From: TMED27 sp964351195
GTDB taxonomy: Bacteria > Pseudomonadota > Alphaproteobacteria > Micavibrionales > Micavibrionaceae
DNA: 64,000 nt
Direction: 5' to 3'
NCBI GenBank assembly: GCA_964351195.1
Contig: CAYGNI010000001.1
Span: 1-64,000 of the forward strand
Positions 1-8,460 of the stretch are shown one piece after another. The notes beneath the pieces were generated by a model. It searched no databases and was not told the DNA's origin. It saw nothing but the letters and a program-made list of their open reading frames with translations. The translations under genes were made by a program, and so were the position numbers. Each line of letters begins with the position of its first letter. Positions within the stretch are counted from its first letter, which is position 1.

Positions 1-1511
1 ACACACGGAAAAGTACCGATGAGGGGCTGGATACTGATTTCAACACGCTGGATGCACAAAGGGAAGCATGTGAGGCCTATATTATCAGTCAGCGCGCAGA
101 AGGTTGGGCAGCGGTTAAAACACAGTATAATGACGGGGGGTATTCCGGCGGCACATTGGAACGGCCCGCCCTTCAAAAACTGCTCGCTGATATCAAAGAC
201 AGCAAAGTTCAAACAGTCGTTGTTTACAAAATCGACAGATTGACGCGTTCCTTGATGGATTTTTCTAAGTTGGTCGAAATCTTCGATGAGCACGGCGTGA
301 CCTTCGTTAGCGTAACGCAGAGCTTTAACACAACCACCAGCATGGGAAGGCTGACGCTAAATGTGTTGCTCAGTTTCGCGCAATTTGAACGTGAAGTCTC
401 AGCCGAGCGCATCCGTGATAAAATCGCCGCGAGTAAAAAGAAAGGCATGTGGATGGGTGGTAATCCGCCGATTGGCTACGAAGCAGATAACAAAAAGCTG
501 CTGATTGATAAGAATGACGCCAAGATTGCACGTCGTATATTTGAGCGCTATTTGGCGCTGGGTTGCGTTGCTAAACTCAAACGTGAGCTGGACGAAGACG
601 GTATAATCAGCAAAAAGCGAACTTCAAAACGCGGCAATGAAGTTGGCGGCAAACCCTTCAGTCGCGGGGCGCTTTACAGCATCTTACAAAACCCGATCTA
701 TATCGGAAAAATCCGGCATAAAGATCAAGTCTATGGCGGCAATCACGAAGCTATTATCCCTCAAGATTTGTGGGATGCCGTGCAGAAAAATCTAAAGTCT
801 CAAACCGCTGCTCATCGCGGACATAAAAAATCCGATGATCAAAATCTACTGAAAGGCCTGCTGTTTGATTGTGAGGGCACGCCATACAGTCCAGATTTTA
901 CCAACAAAGGCAGTAAGCGTTACCGGTATTATATCAGCCAAAATCTGATCCAATATCGCGACCACCCCAAAGGCACGATGGCTCGCATCCCCGCCCATGA
1001 AATTGAAAAGGCTATAATAGATACGATACGGAATGGACTGATTGAAGTTTTGGCTCTGGATAAAGCCAATGATCACGCTCTTATTGAGCATTTGACCAAC
1101 CATGCACCGCCAACAGAAAAACTGGTGAAAAGTAGCGTGAACAAAATTACTGTTGATCAGGAAGAATTACAGATTGATATCAATCCCGAAACATTAAGGC
1201 AGGCTTTGCAAGATCATTTGGACTTAACTATTCCGATGAAATTTGAAAGCCCAAAGCATGTTGTGTCAGTCCCATTCACAACTCGCAGGTCTCACAAAGG
1301 TGCAATATTATTAAAACCTGAAAGCTCGGATCATGATCCATTTGATCTCCCGCCGCATGAATTAAGAAATCTCATTAAAGGCACGATCTGGCGTGATGAG
1401 CATTTTAACGGCATGCCCCTGCCTGATATTGCAGCGCGCGATGGATTCTCCAAACAGCATGTTCACCAAATGATCCTTAAATCCATGGCAGTCGGCGCTA
1501 ACTGCCGATAA
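1..1511 (+). CDS. Serine site-specific recombinase, 5' end cut by the window edge
   Basis: The reading frame is already open at base 3, well before the first ATG at 156. Its first residues TRKSTDEG contain the R-x-S catalytic serine signature of the resolvase/invertase family, so only a few N-terminal residues are missing. The resolvase domain continues through YKIDRLTRSL and SFAQFEREVSAERIRDK to about residue 150. It is followed by a recombinase domain (GALYSILQNPIYIGKI). The C-terminus (DIAARDGFSKQHVHQ) looks like a helix-turn-helix. The usual CxxC zinc ribbon is not obvious. Enzymes of this kind integrate, excise or invert DNA. No phage structural genes are visible nearby, so its element must lie to the left of the window or be degraded. 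Confidence 0.93.
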   Translation, partial: TRKSTDEGLDTDFNTLDAQREACEAYIISQRAEGWAAVKTQYNDGGYSGGTLERPALQKLLADIKDSKVQTVVVYKIDRLTRSLMDFSKLVEIFDEHGVTFVSVTQSFNTTTSMGRLTLNVLLSFAQFEREVSAERIRDKIAASKKKGMWMGGNPPIGYEADNKKLLIDKNDAKIARRIFERYLALGCVAKLKRELDEDGIISKKRTSKRGNEVGGKPFSRGALYSILQNPIYIGKIRHKDQVYGGNHEAIIPQDLWDAVQKNLKSQTAAHRGHKKSDDQNLLKGLLFDCEGTPYSPDFTNKGSKRYRYYISQNLIQYRDHPKGTMARIPAHEIEKAIIDTIRNGLIEVLALDKANDHALIEHLTNHAPPTEKLVKSSVNKITVDQEELQIDINPETLRQALQDHLDLTIPMKFESPKHVVSVPFTTRRSHKGAILLKPESSDHDPFDLPPHELRNLIKGTIWRDEHFNGMPLPDIAARDGFSKQHVHQMILKSMAVGANCR

Positions 1512-1531
1512 AAACCGTCAACTGCGAAACG

Positions 1532-1558
1532 GCCCGCTAGAGAATGGCGGGCTTTTTT
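1532..1558 (+). terminator. Rho-independent terminator after the recombinase
   Basis: A six-base-pair stem GCCCGC/GCGGGC (1532-1537 with 1547-1552) is followed by six T. It lies 20 bp after the recombinase stop codon. Confidence 0.8.
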
Positions 1559-1605
1559 GATGCAAACACCCAATTCCCCGCACTTGACGCGCAAGCCTTA
1601 ACGCC

Positions 1606-1630
1606 AAAGCCCCGCGGACAGCGGGGCTTT
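1606..1630 (-). terminator. Hairpin downstream of tRNA-Tyr, probable terminator
   Basis: A perfect 10-bp stem, AAAGCCCCGC (1606-1615) with GCGGGGCTTT (1621-1630), has a five-base loop. It lies about 40 bp past the 3' end of the minus-strand tRNA. Its built-in T/A ends could let it work on either strand, but there is no long T-run. Confidence 0.5.
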
Positions 1631-1670
1631 ACAGCGTAAATTCTCTAAGTGTCTCAAAAGCTAGACTAAA

Positions 1671-1756
1671 TGGTGGTGGGGGTAGGATTCGAACCTACGT
1701 ACGCTTACGCGGGCGGAGTTACAATCCGCTGCCTTTAACCACTCGACCACCCCACC
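1671..1756 (-). tRNA. tRNA-Tyr (anticodon GTA)
   Basis: Read on the minus strand, the gene starts GGTGGGGT and ends CCCCACCACCA, so the 3' CCA is encoded at 1671-1673. The anticodon arm is GCGGA-TTGTAAC-TCCGC, giving anticodon GTA. The T arm carries GGTTCGAATCC. The 86-nt length and long variable arm fit a class II tyrosine tRNA. It is divergent from rlmB. Confidence 0.96.
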
Positions 1757-1828
1757 GGATGCATCGTGCACATCGAGAGGGATAAAAAGCCTTTTGAACT
1801 TTAATGTCAAGTATGCGATGGGTATTGC

Positions 1829-2671
1829 ATGAAAAAAAGACCCCATAATCGCGATAAAAAGGTGAAGCATCCAAAATCACCTCCAAAACCGCATAAGCCA
1901 GCCGCGCAAAAGGGGCAGGGACCTAAATTAGCGCGCGCGGGTCTCTTCGGCTTTCACGCTGTTAGCAACGCCTGGCTGAACGAGGAACGCGATATCCGTG
2001 CGCTCTATGTCACAGATCAGGGTCTTAAAAGCTTTGAACCCATCCTGCATGAAGCCAAAACCAAAGGTCTCCATCGCCCCGCACCTATTGAAATTGATAA
2101 GCAGAGCCTTGAAAAAACACTTCCCCCCGGCGCGGTGCATCAGGGATTGGCGCTGGCGGCTTCCGACCTCCCGGAAACCTCCATCACCGATTTCATCATT
2201 CAGGCCAAGGACCGCCAAACCTCACGTCTCGTTATGCTCGATCAGGTCACAGACCCCCATAATGTTGGCGCTATCATGCGCTCAGCCTGTGTCTTCGGTA
2301 TGGACGGCATGATCATGCAGCGCAAACACGCCCCGTTTCTCGATGGCGTTCTGGCTAAAACCGCTTGCGGCGCGGTGGAGTATCTCCCCGTTGCTTATGA
2401 AACGAACCTCAACCGCACGCTAGAAGAGCTCAAAGATAATGGCTATTTTATCTATGGCCTCGATGAGCGCGGCGAAGACCTCACGAGCATAAAGGAATTC
2501 CCGGACAAAACAGTCCTGATTTTAGGGGCCGAAGGACCCGGCCTGCGCCGCCTTGTGAAGGAAAATTGCGATACACTTTTACGCCTGCCTACGACCGGCC
2601 CGATCTCCAGTCTGAATGTCTCCAACGCCGCTGCCGTCGCGTTCTACGCACTGAGCGCGGGAAATAGATAA
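1829..2671 (+). CDS. rlmB: TrmH/SpoU-family RNA 2'-O-ribose methyltransferase, RlmB-like
   Basis: This 280-residue SPOUT-class enzyme is likely the 23S rRNA Gm2251 methyltransferase, using S-adenosylmethionine. Residues 1-35 form a basic, Pro/Lys-rich tail. An N-terminal substrate-binding domain follows (LFGFHAVSNAWLNEERDI). The catalytic knot has its three hallmarks: DQVTDPHNVGAIMRSA, LILGAEGPGLRRL and LPTTGPISSLNVSNAAAVAFY. The start ATG follows a weak GATGGG. It lies alone, divergent from tRNA-Tyr. Other TrmH paralogs modify tRNA, so the exact target nucleotide is inferred. Confidence 0.9.
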   Translation: MKKRPHNRDKKVKHPKSPPKPHKPAAQKGQGPKLARAGLFGFHAVSNAWLNEERDIRALYVTDQGLKSFEPILHEAKTKGLHRPAPIEIDKQSLEKTLPPGAVHQGLALAASDLPETSITDFIIQAKDRQTSRLVMLDQVTDPHNVGAIMRSACVFGMDGMIMQRKHAPFLDGVLAKTACGAVEYLPVAYETNLNRTLEELKDNGYFIYGLDERGEDLTSIKEFPDKTVLILGAEGPGLRRLVKENCDTLLRLPTTGPISSLNVSNAAAVAFYALSAGNR

Positions 2672-2687
2672 AATTTTAGTAAAATTT

Positions 2688-2717
2688 TTGACATTTATGC
2701 CCGATCGCTGGTAACAT
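2688..2717 (+). promoter_or_regulatory. Sigma-70-like promoter of an orphan transcript
   Basis: TTGACA at 2688-2693 is followed after 18 bp by TAACAT at 2712-2717. The -35 box is a perfect consensus match. It lies just after the rlmB stop, and the next strong terminator on this strand is at 3007-3049, which predicts a transcript of roughly 325 nt. Confidence 0.5.
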
Positions 2718-2798
2718 GGAGTTATAAGCCGCAATTAGGACTCACAGCTAAAAAAGAGCCAAAAATAAGCGGTAACGGTAATGATATAGAGGGTAGAC

Positions 2799-2981
2799 AT
2801 GAATCACATCATTGAAGGGTTTAATCACCGACGCATAACAGAATTCCTAGAGATGCTAGAGCAGCGCATCGCGCTCGCGCTTTTTGGCCCGATTTCTCCT
2901 TCCTGGTATAAATATAGTTTCATCCCCGTGGGTGTGAACCTGCAACGATCTCCGATTCTTCTCTTCCCCTATAGGATTTGA
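2799..2981 (+). CDS. Possible small protein (60 aa), uncertain
   Basis: An ATG preceded by AGAGGG at good spacing opens a 60-codon frame inside the orphan transcript 2720-3049. The first 30 residues could form an amphipathic helix (FNHRRITEFLEMLEQRIALALF). The rest is hydrophobic and aromatic with no recognised motif. The transcript might instead be a non-coding RNA and the frame accidental. I do not recognise a family. Confidence 0.3.
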   Translation: MNHIIEGFNHRRITEFLEMLEQRIALALFGPISPSWYKYSFIPVGVNLQRSPILLFPYRI

Positions 2982-3006
2982 GATTAACGGTTTCACCCTG
3001 CACTAG

Positions 3007-3049
3007 CCTCGAATGCTCTTCCCCATTTCAGCATTCGGGGCTTTTTTTT
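3007..3049 (+). terminator. Strong rho-independent terminator
   Basis: An 11-bp stem with a single G-U pair, CCTCGAATGCT (3007-3017) with AGCATTCGGGG (3030-3040), is followed by C and eight T. It ends the orphan transcript. Its T-run touches the stop codon of the convergent gene at 3048. Confidence 0.85.
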
Positions 3050-3314
3050 ATGTGGGAGCGAATACCGTCGCCATCTCCTGTTCAATGGCATGTTTGGCAG
3101 CAGGAGGAAGATCAGGATTTGCTAAAAGCTCAGAGAACCTATCTCGAACGACGCTAGCAAGCCCTTCCGTTGTTTGAGCGAGCCTTCCTATTTCCACTAA
3201 AGGCAGTCTGGCATTCATAATTGTCCAACCTGCACCTTTAACGCCTTCAAAAATAGCTTCCAAATGTCCTTCCACTTCGCCCATAGCGGAATCATACGGA
3301 GTGACAGTAACCAT
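3048..3314 (-). CDS. Hypothetical protein (88 aa)
   Basis: The start at 3314 (MVTVTPYDSAMG) is chosen because AAGGAG lies six bases upstream; the longer frame has no ribosome site. The protein is acidic to neutral and mostly helical. A short segment GAGWTIMNARLPLVEIGRLAQTT precedes a C-terminal helix pair (ELLANPDLPPAAKHAIEQEM). There is no signal peptide or membrane segment. I do not recognise it. It is monocistronic and convergent with the orphan transcript. Confidence 0.6.
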   Translation of the reverse strand: MVTVTPYDSAMGEVEGHLEAIFEGVKGAGWTIMNARLPLVEIGRLAQTTEGLASVVRDRFSELLANPDLPPAAKHAIEQEMATVFAPT

Positions 3315-3424
3315 ACAAATCTCCTTCATTTTCAATAATCAAAAAACCGTTCTATGACAATTAGACTGGGATGACAAGTCAATTCGTCTAGACATCGTGA
3401 TTTTGATCCTCCATCCTTCATCTC

Positions 3425-6259
3425 ATGATTCAAACAGCCGAAAATCCAAACCCTGACGCGGCCCCCGAAGACGAGCTTTACCTTGTCGACGGCTCCGGCT
3501 TCATATTTCGTGCCTATTTCGCCATGGCGTATTCCGGGCGCGGGGAAATGACAAACCCAGACGGCGTGCCGGTCTCGGCTGTGTTCGGCTTCACGCAGAT
3601 GCTCATGAAATTGCTCAATGATTACCACGCGCCGTATATCGCCGTAATCTTTGACCCGCCGGGCGGATCTTTCCGCAATAACCTCTACCCTGAATATAAA
3701 GCCAACCGCGATGCCCCGCCCGAGGATTTAATCCCGCAATTCCCCCTCGTGCGCGACGCGACCAAGGCCTTTGACATTCCCGCCATAGAACAGCCGGGCT
3801 ATGAGGCCGACGATCTCATCGCCGCCTATGCCAAGCGCGCCAAGGAAACAGGCAAAAAAGTCGTCATCGTCTCATCCGATAAAGACCTCATGCAGCTTGT
3901 GGATGTCGATGTTCGCATGCTTGATCCGATGAAAAACAAATGGATCGACCGTGCCGCCGTGATCGAGAAATTCGGCGTACCCCCTGAAAAAGTCACAGAT
4001 GTGCAGGCACTGGCCGGCGACAGCACGGATAACATTCCCGGCGTGCCCGGCATCGGCATCAAAACCGCGGCTGAGTTAATCAACGAATATGGCGACCTGC
4101 ATGAGCTTTTAGCGCGCGCAGAAGAAATCAAACAACCCAAACGCCGCGAAAAGCTGATCGAACATGCTGAAAACGCACGCATCTCGGAAAAGCTTGTGAC
4201 CTTAGATGCCAATGCCCCGCTGCCGCTGCCGATTGAAGATCTCAAAACCCATGACCCCGATAAACCCGAACTCATGGCCTTCCTGCAAAAGCACGCCTTC
4301 AATTCCATCATCAAACGTCTGGGCGGTGAAACCGTCACCGCCCCGCAAAAAGCCCAAGTCGCAGAGCCTGCGGCTGCTCAAGAACCCGAGGAACTCCCAC
4401 CCATCGATAAAAACGAATACGTTTTGATCAATGACGAAAAGACATTGCAGGCCTGGATTGACGAAGCATATAAAATCGGAACGGTTTGTATCGATACGGA
4501 GACAACAGCCCTGACCCCGGCCAAGGCAAAGCTCGTCGGTATTTCTCTGGCCTCAAAGCCCGGCAAAGCCGCCTATATCCCGCTGGGCCATGTGGCGGAG
4601 CAAGCCGATTTGTTGGGTGAATCCCAAGGCTCCGATATTCCGCAGCTTCCTATGGACAAAGCACTCGCCATGCTTAAACCGCTGCTCGAAGACCCAAGTG
4701 TAATGAAAATCGCCCATAACATGAAATATGACTGGCAGATTTTCGCCAAGCACGGCATCCATTTGGATCCCTGCGATGATACGATGCTGATCTCCTACGT
4801 GCTGGACGGCTCATCACATAAACATGGGATGGATGCCCTGTCCGAGCAGTATTTCGGCCACGCCCCGATCAAATACGAAGACGTCGCAGGCAAAGGAAAA
4901 TCACAAGTTACATTCGATAAAGTCGACATCGAAAAGGCGCTGGATTACGCCGCCGAAGACGCCGATATCACCCTGCGCCTCTACCACACACTCAAACCCC
5001 GCCTCGTGGCCGAACGCATGGTCAGCGTGTATGAAAACCTCGAACGCCCGCTGATCCCCGTGATCGCGCAAATGGAGATGGAGGGCGTTAAGGTCGACCC
5101 CGCCATCCTCAAATCCATGAGCACGGAATTCGGCAAACGCATTGCCGATCTCGAAGACGAAATCCATAAACTCGCAGGCACGCAATTCAACATCGCCAGC
5201 CCCAAACAAATCGGCGAAATCCTCTTCGATCAAATGGGTCTGGATAGCGGAAAGAAAACCAAAACCGGCCAGCATTCAACAGATGTCAAAACGCTGGAGG
5301 AACTCGCGCTACAGGGCCATGAAATCGTCCAGAAAATTCTGGATTGGCGCGGCCTTTCAAAACTGAAATCAACATATACCGATGCCCTGCAAGACGAAAT
5401 AAACCCGGTTACAGGCCGCGTTCATACCTCGTATCATATGACAGGAACCTCAACCGGACGGTTGGCTTCATCTGATCCGAACCTGCAGAACATTCCCATC
5501 CGCACCGAAGACGGTCGCAAAATTCGCCAAGCCTTCATTGCCGAAAACGGCTGCACATTGCTCTCTGTCGACTATTCGCAGGTCGAGCTGCGACTGGCCG
5601 CAGAAATGGCGGGCGTCGAGGCACTCAAGCAAGCCTTCAAAGACGGCGTAGACATCCACACGCTCACAGCCTCACAAGTCTTCGACGTCCCGCTCGATAA
5701 AGTTGATTCAGAAACGCGCCGTCGCGCAAAGGCCGTAAATTTCGGAATTATATACGGAATTTCCGGCTGGGGCCTGGCCAAGCAACTCGGCTGCGACCCG
5801 TCCGATGCCTCTGATTTCATCAAACGCTATCTCGCCAGATTTCCCGAAATCAAAGATTACATGGAAGCCAAAAAGGACGAGGCGCGCGCAAACGGTTTCG
5901 TCAAAACGCTCTATGGCCGCAAATGCTTTACCCCCAATATCAATGCCAAAATCCCCGCCCAGCGCGGCGGATCAGAGCGCGCGGCCATCAACGCTCCGCT
6001 TCAGGGTACAGCCGCAGACATCATGAAAATCGCCATGAGCAAAATGCCCGCAGCGCTACAAAAAGAAGGACTCTCCGCCAAAATGCTGCTGCAGGTCCAT
6101 GATGAGCTGATCTTCGAAGTCCCCGATTCAGAGCTCGAGAAGACCTCCGCGCTCGTCAAAGACATCATGGAAAACGCCTTCAAAATCATGGGCGTGGAAA
6201 TTTCCGTTCCCCTCGAAGCCGAAGCGGGATCAGGGCAGAACTGGGGTACCGCGCACTAA
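3425..6259 (+). CDS. polA: DNA polymerase I
   Basis: The 944-residue protein has all three PolA domains. The N-terminal 5'-nuclease (LVDGSGFIFRAYFAM; YEADDLIAAYA; SSDKDLMQL; GIGIKTAAELI) spans about residues 10-300. The 3'-5' exonuclease has an intact DxE at about residue 355 (CIDTETTAL), so proofreading should work. The polymerase domain carries motif A SVDYSQVELR (~716), motif B RRRAKAVNFGIIYGIS (~770) and motif C VHDELIFE (~892). It acts in Okazaki-fragment processing and repair. No clear Shine-Dalgarno precedes the ATG, but the next Met is too far in. Length is normal for the family. Confidence 0.98.
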   Translation: MIQTAENPNPDAAPEDELYLVDGSGFIFRAYFAMAYSGRGEMTNPDGVPVSAVFGFTQMLMKLLNDYHAPYIAVIFDPPGGSFRNNLYPEYKANRDAPPEDLIPQFPLVRDATKAFDIPAIEQPGYEADDLIAAYAKRAKETGKKVVIVSSDKDLMQLVDVDVRMLDPMKNKWIDRAAVIEKFGVPPEKVTDVQALAGDSTDNIPGVPGIGIKTAAELINEYGDLHELLARAEEIKQPKRREKLIEHAENARISEKLVTLDANAPLPLPIEDLKTHDPDKPELMAFLQKHAFNSIIKRLGGETVTAPQKAQVAEPAAAQEPEELPPIDKNEYVLINDEKTLQAWIDEAYKIGTVCIDTETTALTPAKAKLVGISLASKPGKAAYIPLGHVAEQADLLGESQGSDIPQLPMDKALAMLKPLLEDPSVMKIAHNMKYDWQIFAKHGIHLDPCDDTMLISYVLDGSSHKHGMDALSEQYFGHAPIKYEDVAGKGKSQVTFDKVDIEKALDYAAEDADITLRLYHTLKPRLVAERMVSVYENLERPLIPVIAQMEMEGVKVDPAILKSMSTEFGKRIADLEDEIHKLAGTQFNIASPKQIGEILFDQMGLDSGKKTKTGQHSTDVKTLEELALQGHEIVQKILDWRGLSKLKSTYTDALQDEINPVTGRVHTSYHMTGTSTGRLASSDPNLQNIPIRTEDGRKIRQAFIAENGCTLLSVDYSQVELRLAAEMAGVEALKQAFKDGVDIHTLTASQVFDVPLDKVDSETRRRAKAVNFGIIYGISGWGLAKQLGCDPSDASDFIKRYLARFPEIKDYMEAKKDEARANGFVKTLYGRKCFTPNINAKIPAQRGGSERAAINAPLQGTAADIMKIAMSKMPAALQKEGLSAKMLLQVHDELIFEVPDSELEKTSALVKDIMENAFKIMGVEISVPLEAEAGSGQNWGTAH

Positions 6260-6267
6260 TCACTCTT

Positions 6268-6298
6268 CGTCATTGCACGGACAAGCCGTGTCATGACG
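6268..6298. repeat. REP-like hairpin between polA and the channel gene
   Basis: A 13-bp stem (CGTCATTGCACGG with CCGTGTCATGACG, one mismatch and one wobble) has a five-base loop and is followed by ATTTTATT. It lies between convergent genes and may act as a terminator for polA. The CGTCAT...ATGACG ends suggest a dispersed palindromic repeat family. Confidence 0.6.
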
Positions 6299-6307
6299 AT
6301 TTTATTA

Positions 6308-7156
6308 CTAACGCGCTTTCAAAATTTTCTTCATCTCCGCCAATTCCTCGCGCAAACCCCGCACCTCTTCCGTCAATTCACTGGGCCGCATGCGCCGCTC
6401 TGGTCCGGTATAATCCTCATCTTTTTCATGAATAATATTCATCGCATCAACAATAATCCCGATAAATAAATTCAAAACCGCAAAGCTGGTGATCACAATA
6501 AAAGGAATGAAAAACAGCCACGCATAAGGGTAAACATCCATGACGGGGCGAACAATTTCCTGGCTCCACCCCTCCAAAGTCATCACCTGAAATAACGTGT
6601 ACATAGACTCGCCAATATTCCCAAACTTACTGGCAATCACTGGATCAGGATGCGCATAAAACAGCTTCGTGGCCAACACCGCACACACATAATAAATTAC
6701 CATCAAGACCGCCATAATTGACGCCATCCCTGGGATTGCATGCAACAAAGCGGCAACCACTCTGCGCATGGATGGCACAACAGAGACAAGCCGCAACACG
6801 CGTAAAATGCGCAACGCGCGAAGAACTGCCAACGGCCCACTTGTAGGGGCCAGCGCAATCAACACAATCAAAAAATCAAAAATATTCCATCCGGCACGAA
6901 AGAAAGAGAGCCGATAAACGAAGAGCTTAAGTGCAATCTCAACCACAAAAATATACAGAACAATCCGATCAAAAAGCATCAGCTCCGGCCCGTATTTGGC
7001 CATGATGCCGGCATCGGTTTCCATACCCAACGTCACGGCATTCATCAAAATCACGATTGTGATAAAAGATGTAAAAGCAGGCTTTTCAATGAACCACGCA
7101 ATGCGGCCCCGTAAGCCTGAAAATTCGCGGTCTTTAAGATTTAACGGCCTGACCAT
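6308..7156 (-). CDS. Voltage-gated cation channel, BacNav/ancestral Nav-Cav type
   Basis: This is a single-repeat six-helix ion-transport protein (282 aa). S1 lies near FTSFITIVILMNAVTLGM. S4 has four arginines spaced by three (LRALRILRVLRLV). The pore helix and selectivity filter read TLFQVMTLEGWSQE. S6 is FIPFIVITSFAVLNLFIGIIV. A C-terminal coiled coil (ELTEEVRGLREELAEMKKIL) fits the tetramer bundle of bacterial sodium channels. The start at 7156 is preferred over 7306 because GGGAAGAGG precedes it and the longer form would overlap the divergent hydrolase gene. The filter has Gly after the Glu (TLEGW) instead of the Ser common in sodium-selective members, so ion choice is uncertain. Confidence 0.9.
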   Translation of the reverse strand: MVRPLNLKDREFSGLRGRIAWFIEKPAFTSFITIVILMNAVTLGMETDAGIMAKYGPELMLFDRIVLYIFVVEIALKLFVYRLSFFRAGWNIFDFLIVLIALAPTSGPLAVLRALRILRVLRLVSVVPSMRRVVAALLHAIPGMASIMAVLMVIYYVCAVLATKLFYAHPDPVIASKFGNIGESMYTLFQVMTLEGWSQEIVRPVMDVYPYAWLFFIPFIVITSFAVLNLFIGIIVDAMNIIHEKDEDYTGPERRMRPSELTEEVRGLREELAEMKKILKAR

Positions 7157-7258
7157 TTTTTTAAGCGCCTCTTCCCTAAATTCAACTATCGTGTTTGTAC
7201 CAGAATGGTGATAAAAATAAAGATTATTACGATGCAAGAACCATGAAAGAATATCCTC

Positions 7259-8029
7259 ATGTCCGATGCGATCCAAATCAAAACCAAGAATAATGAAACG
7301 ATCCACGGTTTCCTCTCAAAACCCAAGCAAAACGCTAAGGATGAGCATAACAAAACCCTCATCCTCATGATCCACGGCTTTCCTGGGCAATCGGCGGGGC
7401 AAAGCAACCTCTATGGCGATATGGAATTCGTATTGGCCGACAAGGGATATCATGCCTTGCGTTTTGATTTTCGCGGCTGCGGGCAAAGCGACGGCGATCA
7501 GGCCAATTTCACTTGCAAAAAGGCGGGCGAAGACATCAACGCCGTCCTGAATTGGGCCCAAGAGCAAGGCTACGAACGCTTTATCTATATGAGCGAGGGG
7601 CTGGGCACCACGATCGCCATCATGAATATGCCGCCCTCTAAACTAATCGGACAAATCATGCTCTGGCCGGGGCTCAACCTCCCTTATCTGGCCAAAAGCT
7701 TGTTCAAGGCCAACGATATCACCCCCGAAGACGAAAAAACCGGCTATGTCCGGATCAATGACAACAAGATCGGCGTGCCCTTCATTAAAGAACTGCAAAC
7801 CATAAAATTCGGCAATTTCATGCGCGATGTCACTATGCCAGTCCTCATTATGCAGGGCGCGCAAGACAGACTTTTTCCCGTCGAACAAATCGACCTCGCA
7901 CGTAAGCATATGAGCCCGAAACGCATTGATATCACAACCTTTCAGGATGGTGACCACGGGCTTCTGGCGAGCAATCACCGCAAAATGATGATCTTCCACA
8001 TCGGCCAATTCTTGCAGAAATACGTTTAG
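7259..8029 (+). CDS. Alpha/beta-hydrolase fold protein, probably without serine nucleophile
   Basis: The 256-residue sequence follows the alpha/beta-hydrolase plan: the oxyanion region LILMIHGFPGQS, then HALRFDFRGCGQSDG, the nucleophile elbow, an acid-bearing strand VLIMQGAQDRLFP and the histidine segment FQDGDHGLLA. At the elbow, where GxSxG is expected, it reads SEGLG. The catalytic Ser position is therefore Gly, while Asp and His remain. It may be a non-hydrolytic member or use another residue. It has no signal peptide and is probably cytoplasmic. It is divergent from the channel gene and monocistronic. Confidence 0.8.
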   Translation: MSDAIQIKTKNNETIHGFLSKPKQNAKDEHNKTLILMIHGFPGQSAGQSNLYGDMEFVLADKGYHALRFDFRGCGQSDGDQANFTCKKAGEDINAVLNWAQEQGYERFIYMSEGLGTTIAIMNMPPSKLIGQIMLWPGLNLPYLAKSLFKANDITPEDEKTGYVRINDNKIGVPFIKELQTIKFGNFMRDVTMPVLIMQGAQDRLFPVEQIDLARKHMSPKRIDITTFQDGDHGLLASNHRKMMIFHIGQFLQKYV

Positions 8030-8136
8030 GCGCTTTTTTGCTTGATTTTTCGGCTGTGATCTTAGTATAACCCACACATCCAAAAGATGATCTGGCGAAT
8101 ACGGCTGCCTCGGTCATCGACGCCCGCTCTATGGCG

Positions 8137-8192
8137 TCCCCGCGAAAGCGGGGATCTTAAAGCGGATAAAAAGATCCCTGCCTACGCAGGGA
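8137..8192. repeat. Pair of short hairpins in the rpmI leader
   Basis: Two 7-bp stems with four-base loops lie 20 bp apart: TCCCCGC-GAAA-GCGGGGA (8137-8154) and TCCCTGC-CTAC-GCAGGGA (8175-8192). They resemble dispersed intergenic palindromes common in alphaproteobacteria. They could also structure the leader of the ribosomal-protein mRNA. Confidence 0.6.
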
Positions 8193-8214
8193 AACCAAAA
8201 CAAAGGAGATAGAA

Positions 8215-8460
8215 ATGCCGAAAATGAAAACCAAATCTGGTGCCAAGAAGCGATTCCGCGTCACCAGCAGTGGCAAAGTAAAGGTCAAACAGGCCAAAAT
8301 GCGCCACATGCAAATGAACAAACCAAAATCCATGAAACGTAAGGCCAAAGGGCAAACAATATTAAGCGAGCCTGATGCTCGCATTGTACTGCGCAATTGG
8401 TTGCCTTACCTTCGTCGTACAAAGAAGATAGCTCCCAAAGCTGAAGAAGGAGGCAAATAA
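8215..8460 (+). CDS. rpmI: 50S ribosomal protein L35
   Basis: This is the small basic ribosomal protein L35 (MPKMKTKSGAKKRFRVTSSG), with the typical KMKTKSGAKKRF start. At 81 residues it is longer than the usual ~65 because of a C-terminal tail (RRTKKIAPKAEEGGK). AAAGGAGAT precedes the ATG. Its stop overlaps the rplT start (TAATG), so the two are translationally coupled. The infC gene often found upstream is absent here. Confidence 0.96.
   Translation: MPKMKTKSGAKKRFRVTSSGKVKVKQAKMRHMQMNKPKSMKRKAKGQTILSEPDARIVLRNWLPYLRRTKKIAPKAEEGGK

Noticed and set aside
1634..1647. 14-base match (GCGTAAATTCTCTA) between the tRNA-Tyr flank and 63.4 kb as attachment sites
   Set aside because: A few exact 14-mers are expected by chance in 64 kb, and the matches do not lie at a tRNA 3' end.
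2720..3049. Identification of the orphan transcript as 6S RNA, tmRNA or RNase P RNA
   Set aside because: None of the conserved core motifs of these RNAs could be found.
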